Shown: positions 15,887 through 21,870 of the stretch, in pieces | Numbering within the stretch: the first letter of the stretch is position 1 | Layout of the letters: every line of letters begins with the position of its first letter | Assembly: GCA_937960715.1 (NCBI GenBank) | Contig: CALGOO010000144.1 | Location: 1-21,870 of the forward strand | DNA: 21,870 nucleotides | Reading direction: 5' to 3' | Source of the DNA: an uncultured Candidatus Competibacteraceae bacterium | GTDB lineage: Bacteria > Pseudomonadota > Gammaproteobacteria > Competibacterales > Competibacteraceae | Notes under the pieces: model-generated | Told to the model about the DNA's origin: nothing | The model's database searches: none | Seen by the model: only the letters and a program-made list of their open reading frames with translations | Position numbers and translations under genes: made by a program

Positions 15887-16012
15887 GGTGTTCTGCGGAA
15901 ACCTGTCTCGCAAGGCGATGACCTGTTCCAAGCCGGGAAGTTTGTTAGCCGACAGCGCGGCCAGCGCTCTGGCCAGCGCGGGCGGCAGGTTGTTATCGAA
16001 CAGAGACTTCAA
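15887..16012 (-). pseudogene. Truncated PIN-like toxin (VapC45-type, DUF5615-like)
   Basis: Starts at TTG 16012, overlapping the antitoxin stop by TTGA, and reads MKSLFDNNLPPALARALAAL, then ALRDRFPQNT. That is the start of the PIN-like VapC45/DUF5615 family (short proteins with an early Asp in LFDNN). After ~42 codons similarity stops at about 15887 and the sequence becomes transposase-derived. The rest of the PIN fold, including later acidic catalytic residues, is lost. The open frame goes on to 15689 but encodes unrelated residues. A working toxin is very unlikely. Confidence 0.72.
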
Positions 16013-16698
16013 GCGGTCAACCGCTGTTCGTTCAGGTGCTGTTCGTAACGGATCGCCGCTTCGGCATCGACGACCGGTACCTCATAGATCGCCGCCACTC
16101 GCCGGCTGTCCTGTTCCACTTGGAAGGCCGCGAACAGCGCTTCCGTGGGCACGCCGGATTCAGTCAGAATCGGCTTGCCGAAGTTGCGCGCGGGGTCCAG
16201 CACGATGCGCCGCTTGCGGTCCGCCGGAAACCAGCGTTGCGCGCTGCCAGAGGTGTCGTACTCGATACCGGCGTACAGCGAAGGGCGCACCACCTTCTCG
16301 AAGACGTATTGCTTCCGCGCCATGTCCAGCAACCTGGTATTTTCGACCTCGCCGGCCTGCTCCAGGATTTCCGCGAACACGGCGCGGCCGTCGGTCAAAA
16401 ACCGCTGGCAAGTGAAGGGATAGGGCCGTTCGAAATACTCGCGGGCGTGCTGGCACGCTTTACGAATCGTGGGCAGGCTGACGCCATGGCGGCGAAAGGC
16501 ATGGACCACCCGCACTTCCAGCAAATCGTGGCAGCCGAACGCCTGCGGCAGGGGGCTGTCGCTCAATTCGGACGACCACAGCGGCGGGTAGGTCCGGTGG
16601 CCGGACCGATACCCGCGCAACCAGCGGCCAACCTGCGGTGCCGGAATGTGGGTGAAGATGGCGACTTCACCGATGGTGTAAAGTCCCGTGCCGATCAT
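16009..16698 (-). CDS. VapB45-like antitoxin (DUF433-type HTH protein)
   Basis: A 229-aa protein, complete for the VapB45-like family (about 220 aa). An N-terminal helix-turn-helix region (YTIGEVAIFTHIPAPQVGRWLRGY, about 7-30) is followed by a basic stretch and HDLLEVRVVHAFRRHGVSLPTIRKACQHA (about 78-106). A helical and beta-rich C-terminal part ends in EVPVVDAEAAIRYEQHL. Family members pair with a PIN-like toxin gene immediately downstream, and here a truncated toxin follows with a 4-nt overlap (TTGA). It probably binds its own promoter in 16699-16879. It is divergent from the defence-type genes. Without its toxin it may be an orphan antitoxin or may act on related toxins elsewhere (inference). 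Confidence 0.8.
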   Translation of the reverse strand: MIGTGLYTIGEVAIFTHIPAPQVGRWLRGYRSGHRTYPPLWSSELSDSPLPQAFGCHDLLEVRVVHAFRRHGVSLPTIRKACQHAREYFERPYPFTCQRFLTDGRAVFAEILEQAGEVENTRLLDMARKQYVFEKVVRPSLYAGIEYDTSGSAQRWFPADRKRRIVLDPARNFGKPILTESGVPTEALFAAFQVEQDSRRVAAIYEVPVVDAEAAIRYEQHLNEQRLTA

Positions 16699-16879
16699 GG
16701 GTCGTTCTTATCATGCTGATTGGACTTTTGTTTTTTGGAACCCAGAGCGACCGACAGACCCATCTCCAGCATGGATTTGGCCTATCTGGACTCGCTTTTT
16801 GAGCCAAGTATAGCCCTCTCTTCTACAATTGACGCAACGCCCTCCCCAACCCGGTACAGATGTACTCCAGGAGTGAGCC
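16699..16879. promoter_or_regulatory. Divergent intergenic region between antitoxin and defence locus
   Basis: It should contain the autoregulated antitoxin promoter and a promoter for the plus-strand leader ORF and helicase. TACAAT around 16824-16829 resembles a -10 box for the plus strand, but no -35 at proper spacing is convincing. GGAG, at 16870-16873, lies 6 nt before the ATG of the leader ORF. The helicase frame stays open through this region but starts there only at non-AUG or unsupported codons, so I treat it as non-coding for the helicase. Confidence 0.35.
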
Positions 16880-16957
16880 ATGCAGACGAACTGGATGCGC
16901 GCGGCGCCGGCCGCCCGGCGCGCGGGGGTTTTAGCCACCAAGGCGATGCCCGGATGA
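16880..16957 (+). CDS. 25-codon leader ORF overlapping the helicase start
   Basis: ATG 16880 follows GGAG with a 6-nt spacer, the clearest Shine-Dalgarno in this stretch. The peptide starts MQTNWMRAAPAARRAG and ends KAMPG. Its TGA (16955-16957) overlaps the helicase ATG (16954) as ATGA. The arrangement suggests that translation of the leader delivers ribosomes to the helicase start (inference). The codons include a GC-rich hairpin followed by T4 (16897-16932). The peptide resembles no family I know. It could also be the degraded remnant of a former upstream gene, or chance. Confidence 0.45.
   Translation: MQTNWMRAAPAARRAGVLATKAMPG
16897..16932 (+). terminator. GC-rich hairpin with T tract inside the leader ORF (attenuator-like)
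   Basis: GCGCGC (16897-16902) pairs with GCGCGC (16918-16923), with two further G-C pairs after a one-base bulge. It is followed by GGGGG and TTTT (16924-16932). This resembles an intrinsic terminator or attenuator placed inside the leader reading frame upstream of the helicase. The T tract is only four bases, so its function is uncertain. Confidence 0.35.
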
Positions 16958-19900
16958 CCGCCGCTTTCTCCTATTCCAGCATCCGGGACAATCACACCCG
17001 TGGCTCGGTCGCCCAGTTCCTGAAAGACAAGATCGGTTCCGGTAGCCGGCTGTCCATCGTTTCGGCCTACTTCACCATTTACGCCTATGAGGCGCTGGCC
17101 GTCGAACTCGAGCGGATTGAGGGGTTGCGCTTTCTGTTCGGCGAGCCCAGCTTTATCAACGCGCTGGACCCCGACAAGACCAACCCCAAGGCGTTCAAGA
17201 TCGAAGATGAAGGCTTGTCGCTGGCCCATCGGTTGCAACAGAAAGCCGTGGCCCGGCAATGCGCGGACTGGCTGCGCGCCAAGGCCGAAATCCGTTCGAT
17301 CCGCCAGGCGAATTTTCTACACGGCAAGCTTTACCACATCGACGATGGCCGGCGCGACCACGCCATTCTCGGCAGTTCCAATTTCACGCAACGCGGTCTT
17401 GGGTTGGCGGCCACTTCCAACATCGAACTCAATCTGGTGGTGGACGGCGACCGGGACCGAGCCGATCTCAAGGCGTGGTTCGATGAAATCTGGTCCGATG
17501 AAAAGCAGGTCGAGGATGTCAAGGAACAGGTCTTGCGGTATCTCGAACAACTCTACGTCGATCCCGCGCCCGAATTCGTCTATTTCAAGACCCTGTTCCA
17601 CGTCTTCGAGCAGTTCCTGTCCGGCCAGGCCGCCGATTCCGCCCTGTTCGACCAAACTGCGATCATCGATACCCAAGTCTGGAAGGCGTTGTTCGATTTT
17701 CAGAAGGATGGCGTCAAGGGGGCGATTCACAAGATCAACGCCCACAACGGCTGCATCCTGGCCGACAGCGTCGGTCTGGGGAAAACCTGGTCGGCGCTGG
17801 CGATCATCAAATACTTCGAGCTGCGCAACCATCGGGTGCTGGTGCTGTGCCCGAAGAAGCTGCGCGATAACTGGACGGTCTATCTCGCCCAGAACAACAG
17901 CGAACTCAATCCCTTCCTGAAAGACCGTTTCGCCTATACGGTGCTGTCCCACACCGATTTGTCGCGGGATTCCGGGCGGGTGGATGGCCTTGATCTGGCG
18001 ACCATCCACTGGAACAACTTCGATCTGGTGGTCATCGACGAATCGCACAACTTTCGCAACAACACCCGGGGCCAGCGGGACGAGGAAGGCAACGTCATCA
18101 AAAAAAGCCGCTACGAGCGGCTGATGCAGGACATCATCCAGGGCGGCGTCAAGACCAAGGTGCTGCTGCTGTCCGCCACCCCGGTCAACAACGACCTGCA
18201 AGACCTGCGCAATCAGATTTACCTGGTCACCGAAGGTCAGGATGCGGCGTTTGCCGAATCCTTCGGCATCCAGAGCCTGAAAACCACGCTGGCGGTCGCG
18301 CAAAAAACCTTCATGGAATGGGCCAGGCAGCCGGGCGAGCGGGATGCGCACGCGCTGATGGAACGCTTGTCGGCCAGCTTTTTCACCTTGCTGGACGAAC
18401 TGACCATCGCCCGCTCCCGCAAGCATCTCCAGAAATACTACCAATCGTCGCTGACGCAAATCGGACGGTTTCCGACCCGCAACAAACCGGAATCGGTGTT
18501 CTCCTTGATCGATTTAAAGGAGCGCTTTCCTTCCTACGACCGTTTGAACGACGAGATTTCGGATTATCAGCTTTCGCTGTTCAACCCTTCCAAGTATGTC
18601 AAGGATGCCTATAAGACCCATTACGAGGAAAAGAAAATACGGAATTTTTCCCAAGTGGCGCGCGAGGGTTTCCTGATCGGGATGATGAAGGTGAACTTCC
18701 TCAAGCGGCTGGAAAGCTCGGTGCATTCCTTCGGGATCACCATGGAGCGCACCGTGGCCAAGATCGAGGATTTGGAACGGCGGCTGAAAGCGTTCCAGGA
18801 ACACCAGGCGCAACGAGGTGATGAAGCGGTGCAACCCGATCTGTTCCTGGAACCGGGGGAAGAAGACGATGAGCTGGTTCAAGCCTTTCAAGTGGGCGCC
18901 AAGCTGAAGTTCAACATGGCTCATTTGCGGGTGGATGATTGGCTGAAAGACCTGAAGGCCGATAAGCAGAAACTGGCGTTGCTGGCGGCGGCGGCCCAGG
19001 CGGTGATTCCCGAACGGGACGCCAAGCTCGCCAAGCTGAAGACGCTCATCGAACGCAAGATCAAGAATCCGACGCGCAACCGGCGCGGCGAAGCCAACCG
19101 CAAGGTCATCGTCTTCTGCGCGTTTGCCGATACCGCCGCCTATCTGTACGAGCAGTTGGAGCGCCTGGCCAGCGACCTGAACGTGCATATTGCCCTGGTG
19201 TCCGGCGGGACCCGGCCCAACCGCGCCACCTTGGGCCGGGCGGAGTTCAGCGAAATCCTGGTCAATTTCGCCCCACGCGCCAAGCAGCGGGACAAAATGA
19301 AATCCATGCCGCAGCAGGCTGAAATCGACATCCTGATCGCCACCGATTGCATTGCCGAGGGCCAGAATCTCCAGGATTGCGACCTGCTGGTGAATTACGA
19401 CATTCACTGGAACCCGGTGCGGATCATCCAGCGCTTCGGCCGCATCGACCGGATCGGCAGCCTGAATGACGCAATCCAGTTGATCAACTTCTGGCCGACG
19501 CCCGATCTCAACAAGTACATCAATCTCAAGAACCGGGTCGAGGCGCGCATGGCGCTGGTGGACCTGGCAGCCACCGCCGAGGACAACATCCTGCAAGCCA
19601 AGGACCTGGAGGAGCTGATCCAGGAGGATTTGCACTACCGCGACAAGCAGTTGCTCCGGCTGAAGGACGAGGTGCTGGACCTGGAGGATTTCAACGAGTC
19701 GGTGGCGCTGAACGAATTTACCTTGGACGATTTTCGCATGGAGTTGGCGCGCTACATCGAGGCCAACCGCCGCAAGCTGGAGGACGCGCCGCTGGGCCTC
19801 TATGCGGTCGTGCCGCCGCATCCCGACTTCACCGCCGTGCAACCGGGGGCGATTTATTGCCTCAGGCAGCGCCAGGAGGGCGCCGGCAGCGAAACGGTCA

Positions 19901-20274
19901 ATCCGCTGCAACCCTATTTTCTGGTGTATATCCGGGACGATGGCGAGGTGCGCTACAACTTCACCGCGCCGAAGCAGATTCTCGAACTGTTCCGGCTGCT
20001 CTGTCAGGGCCGGACCGAACCTTATGCGACTCTCTGCCAAGGGTTCGACGCCGAAACCCGACACGGCGCGGACATGAATCGCTATAGCGCGCTGCTGGAT
20101 AAGGCGGTGGCCGCCATCGTGGCCCAGTTCGGCAAGAAAAATGTGGGCAATCTCTTTGCCGGACGCGGTGGCAAGTTGATCGGCGCGTCCCGGCAGGTCA
20201 AGTCCACCACGGATTTTGACCTGATCGCGTGGCTGGTCATCCAGGATCACGACAAGGCAGCGAATCATGGCTGA
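16954..20274 (+). CDS. PLD-family nuclease / SNF2-type helicase fusion (defence-type)
   Basis: An 1106-aa protein from ATG 16954, supported by the ATGA overlap with the leader and the family-like start (YSSIRDNHTRGSVAQFLKDK). The in-frame extension to 16720 needs TTG and lacks similarity. Residues about 30-165 form a PLD-type domain with a single HxK motif (HGKLYHI, His123/Lys125) and AILGSSNFT. The SNF2/DEAD-like helicase follows: ADSVGLGKTWSA (Walker A, Lys277), VVIDESHNFRN (DESH, about 362-365), LLLSATPVNND (about 405-412). The C-terminal lobe has IATDCIAEGQNLQDCDLLV and RIIQRFGRIDRIGS (about 795-835). A helical C-terminal region completes it. The likely role is ATP-driven DNA translocation with nuclease activity, in a restriction-type or DISARM/BREX-like defence system. 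Its stop overlaps the methylase start by 8 nt. Activity is inferred from motifs. Confidence 0.9.
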   Translation: MTAAFSYSSIRDNHTRGSVAQFLKDKIGSGSRLSIVSAYFTIYAYEALAVELERIEGLRFLFGEPSFINALDPDKTNPKAFKIEDEGLSLAHRLQQKAVARQCADWLRAKAEIRSIRQANFLHGKLYHIDDGRRDHAILGSSNFTQRGLGLAATSNIELNLVVDGDRDRADLKAWFDEIWSDEKQVEDVKEQVLRYLEQLYVDPAPEFVYFKTLFHVFEQFLSGQAADSALFDQTAIIDTQVWKALFDFQKDGVKGAIHKINAHNGCILADSVGLGKTWSALAIIKYFELRNHRVLVLCPKKLRDNWTVYLAQNNSELNPFLKDRFAYTVLSHTDLSRDSGRVDGLDLATIHWNNFDLVVIDESHNFRNNTRGQRDEEGNVIKKSRYERLMQDIIQGGVKTKVLLLSATPVNNDLQDLRNQIYLVTEGQDAAFAESFGIQSLKTTLAVAQKTFMEWARQPGERDAHALMERLSASFFTLLDELTIARSRKHLQKYYQSSLTQIGRFPTRNKPESVFSLIDLKERFPSYDRLNDEISDYQLSLFNPSKYVKDAYKTHYEEKKIRNFSQVAREGFLIGMMKVNFLKRLESSVHSFGITMERTVAKIEDLERRLKAFQEHQAQRGDEAVQPDLFLEPGEEDDELVQAFQVGAKLKFNMAHLRVDDWLKDLKADKQKLALLAAAAQAVIPERDAKLAKLKTLIERKIKNPTRNRRGEANRKVIVFCAFADTAAYLYEQLERLASDLNVHIALVSGGTRPNRATLGRAEFSEILVNFAPRAKQRDKMKSMPQQAEIDILIATDCIAEGQNLQDCDLLVNYDIHWNPVRIIQRFGRIDRIGSLNDAIQLINFWPTPDLNKYINLKNRVEARMALVDLAATAEDNILQAKDLEELIQEDLHYRDKQLLRLKDEVLDLEDFNESVALNEFTLDDFRMELARYIEANRRKLEDAPLGLYAVVPPHPDFTAVQPGAIYCLRQRQEGAGSETVNPLQPYFLVYIRDDGEVRYNFTAPKQILELFRLLCQGRTEPYATLCQGFDAETRHGADMNRYSALLDKAVAAIVAQFGKKNVGNLFAGRGGKLIGASRQVKSTTDFDLIAWLVIQDHDKAANHG

Positions 20275-21870
20275 GTTCGAACAGTCCCAGCGCCGCGCCG
20301 CGATTCAGACGGCCCTGGCCGATTTTCAAAATCGTTCGCTGGAGGACGCCGCGATCCGGTTTTTTGCCGAGTTGGGCTATCAGAGCGATCACACCGCCGA
20401 CTTCGGCCACACGGCGGATGAATTCCTCGCCAACATCCCCAATGCGGACGGTTTCAATCGGGACAAGGCCCAGGTTGCCCGCTGGCACCGCTGTGCCTTC
20501 CTGTTCCAAATCACCGGGGAGGACATTCCCAGCCTGGCCGAACGGCAACGCACTTTCCTTCTCTCCCCTCGCCCTGTGGGAGAGGGGTCGGGGGTGAGGG
20601 TCGATGACATCCAATCCTTCGTATTCCTGGCCATCGAGTTGCCGGATGAAGACTGGTCGCGCCCGGCGCTGGCCGGCATCACCCGCGAACTCAACCGGGT
20701 TTTCCCCATGCCAGCCATCGTGCTGTTCAAATATGGCTCCCCTCGCCCTGTGGGAGAGGGGCCGGGGGTGAGGGCGAATCCATTCATCTCACTGGCGGTC
20801 ATCGACCGGCGCGCCCATTTGCGCGACCCCAGCCGCGACGTGATCGACAACCGCATCACCGTCGTCAAGGATGTCCGCTGTACCGACCCGCATCGCGCCC
20901 ACCTCGATATTTTGGTTGATTTGGCCATCGAAAATTTGGGCGAGCGGCGGCGCCCCGGCACGTTCCGCGAGCTATACGACGCCTGGATCGCGGTCCTATC
21001 CATTCAGGCGCTCAACCAGCGGTTCTACACCGAATTGGCCTGGTGGTATTTCTGGGCGGTCAAGCAGGTGCAGTTTCCCAAGGGCGGTGGCGCGGATGCC
21101 AACAAGCGCCACGCGGTCGCGGTCATCCGCCTGCTCACCCGCTTGATCTTCGTCTGGTTCATCAAGGAGAAAGGGCTAATCCCGCCCGACCTGTTCGACC
21201 GTGCCCGGTTGCGGGAACTGTTGAAGACCGATCCCGCCGCGAACCCGGAGGCCGGCAACTACTATCTGGCGATCCTGCAAAACCTGTTTTTCGCCACGCT
21301 CAACGTCGAGATGGGAACCGACGAACAGGGCAATCGTCGCCGCCGCTGGGCCAGCGAGAACAAGAGTGGCGGCCCGAGCGGGCATTACCTGATCCCTTCC
21401 GTTTATCGTCACAAGGAGTTGTTCAAGGACCCGGACGCCGCCCTGGCGCTGTTCGCGACGATTCCGTTTCTGAACGGCGGTCTGTTCGAGTGCCTGGATC
21501 GGGAACTGACCGAGCTGGATTTCCAGCGCAACCCGGAACTCAAGCCCTTGGCGGTGAAGGAAGGCAGCGGTTGGGTGTTGCGGGTGGATGGCTTCTCTCG
21601 CCGCAAGGAGGCGCAGGCGGTCGTGCCGAACAAGCTGTTCTTCGGCAGCGCCACCGCAGATCTGAACGCCGATCTGGGCACCAAAGGCAAGCATTACGAG
21701 GTGCGGGGGCTGATCGATCTGTTCGACCGTTACAAGTTCACCATGGATGAAAACACCCCGGTCGAAGAGGAAGTCGCGCTCGATCCCGAACTGTTGGGCA
21801 AGGTGTTTGAAAACCTGCTGGCCAGCTACAACGAGGACACCCAGACCACCGCCCGCAAGCAGTCCGGCTC
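20267..21870 (+). CDS. Eco57I-type modification protein, N-terminal part (3' end outside window)
   Basis: ATG 20267 starts MAEFEQSQRRAAIQTAL inside the ATGGCTGA overlap with the helicase stop. The frame is open to the window edge (about 534 codons). The N-terminal region has the pattern of Eco57I/TaqI-like restriction-modification methylases: ITRELNRVFPMPAIVLFKYG, LAVIDRRAHLRDPSRDV, RLLTRLIFVWFIKEKGLIP, LAILQNLFFATLN, PFLNGGLFECLD, VRGLIDLFDRYKFTMDENTP and EEVALDPELLGKVFENLLASY, ending at TARKQSG. The SAM-binding and NPPY catalytic motifs should follow outside the window. Known relatives are adenine-N6 methylases of type IIG and BREX/PglX-like systems. It carries two in-frame repeat-derived segments at about residues 100-112 and 158-170 that relatives lack. 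Coupled to the helicase, it probably provides self/non-self marking and sequence specificity. Confidence 0.88.
   Translation, partial: MAEFEQSQRRAAIQTALADFQNRSLEDAAIRFFAELGYQSDHTADFGHTADEFLANIPNADGFNRDKAQVARWHRCAFLFQITGEDIPSLAERQRTFLLSPRPVGEGSGVRVDDIQSFVFLAIELPDEDWSRPALAGITRELNRVFPMPAIVLFKYGSPRPVGEGPGVRANPFISLAVIDRRAHLRDPSRDVIDNRITVVKDVRCTDPHRAHLDILVDLAIENLGERRRPGTFRELYDAWIAVLSIQALNQRFYTELAWWYFWAVKQVQFPKGGGADANKRHAVAVIRLLTRLIFVWFIKEKGLIPPDLFDRARLRELLKTDPAANPEAGNYYLAILQNLFFATLNVEMGTDEQGNRRRRWASENKSGGPSGHYLIPSVYRHKELFKDPDAALALFATIPFLNGGLFECLDRELTELDFQRNPELKPLAVKEGSGWVLRVDGFSRRKEAQAVVPNKLFFGSATADLNADLGTKGKHYEVRGLIDLFDRYKFTMDENTPVEEEVALDPELLGKVFENLLASYNEDTQTTARKQSG
20563..20600 (+). repeat. Palindromic dispersed repeat, copy 1, in-frame in the methylase gene
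   Basis: A 38-nt element whose first part is CTCCCCTCGCCCTGTGGGAG and whose end is CGGGGGTGAGGG. It can form a stem (CTCTCCC/GGGAGAG at 20561-20567/20578-20584). It is translated as SPRPVGEGSGVR inside the methylase. The reverse strand reads as the LTPxPSPTGRGE peptide widely met in proteobacterial genomes. It differs from copy 2 by one base. Confidence 0.85.
20737..20774 (+). repeat. Palindromic dispersed repeat, copy 2, in-frame in the methylase gene
   Basis: Same 38-nt element, 174 nt (58 codons) after copy 1, same orientation and same frame. It is translated as SPRPVGEGPGVR. It falls between KYG and FISLAVIDRR, which are adjacent or separated by only a few residues in homologues I remember. 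Confidence 0.85.

Noticed and set aside
15096..16415. 439-codon plus-strand open frame across the integrase, transposase and antitoxin
   Set aside because: Only the first ~150 codons are integrase; the rest is antisense to the transposase fragment, toxin fragment and antitoxin, so it is a chance fusion.
16720..16953. N-terminal extension of the helicase to TTG 16720
   Set aside because: There is no similarity in these 78 codons and no ribosome binding site; the leader ORF and ATGA overlap support ATG 16954.
18514..20268. 584-codon minus-strand open frame opposite the helicase
   Set aside because: It is antisense to conserved helicase motifs, rich in His/Gln/Leu typical of shadow frames, and shows no recognisable domain.
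20563..20774. Possible CRISPR array from the two 38-nt repeats
   Set aside because: There are only two copies, and the 136-nt interval between them is conserved methylase coding sequence; no cas genes are present.
20389..21003. Minus-strand open frame containing two LTPxPSPTGRGE-type peptides
   Set aside because: The peptides are the reverse reading of the two palindromic repeats, and the frame is antisense to the conserved methylase.

Overview
The window reads as a high-GC bacterial chromosome segment, most likely from a gammaproteobacterium. That assignment is inferred from gene content and codon bias and was not confirmed by a search. No tRNA, rRNA or CRISPR array is visible.

Layout. (1) Positions 1-2132, minus strand: the first ~710 codons of a secreted multidomain zinc-metalloprotease-like protein (HEITH site, two InlB-type repeats flanking a CARDB-like domain, then 49-residue propeller-like repeats running off the window edge). 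(2) 2312-4009: a ComB-type phosphosulfolactate phosphatase (minus), divergent from a Uma2-family PD-(D/E)XK protein (plus) whose last codons hold a perfect 13-bp inverted repeat, probably a shared terminator. (3) 14341 down to 4025, minus strand: a tightly packed run of eight genes, xthA - rfbB - M16C (PreP-like) metallopeptidase - 823-aa TPR protein - short J-domain protein - GrpE-like factor - short Hsp70 - zinc-ribbon/TPR-like small protein. Gaps run from -8 to +21 nt with several stop/start overlaps, so they are probably cotranscribed. The last five look like a dedicated, non-housekeeping Hsp70 module. (4) 14342-14485: an A+T-rich intergenic region with short palindromes, which divides the operon from the right-hand part.

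(5) 14486-16012: mobile-element debris. It holds a tyrosine integrase broken by an in-frame stop, two frameshifts and a missing 3' end, an internal fragment of a transposase, and a PIN-like (VapC45-type) toxin cut off after ~42 codons. (6) 16009-16698: an intact VapB45-like antitoxin, apparently orphaned by the loss of its toxin. (7) 16880-21870, plus strand: a defence-type locus. A 25-codon leader ORF carrying a GC-rich hairpin overlaps by ATGA the start of a PLD-nuclease/SNF2-helicase fusion (1106 aa). That gene in turn overlaps by 8 nt an Eco57I-type modification protein, which runs off the right edge. The modification gene carries two in-frame 38-bp copies of a palindromic repeat, adding ~13 residues each.

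The left two-thirds is mainly chromosomal housekeeping and protein quality control. The right third from the integrase onward has the features of a decayed integrated element or defence island. The most interesting candidates are the PLD-SNF2/Eco57I two-gene system with its leader, the in-frame repeats inside the methylase gene, and the Hsp70 module whose J-domain has HPP in place of HPD.
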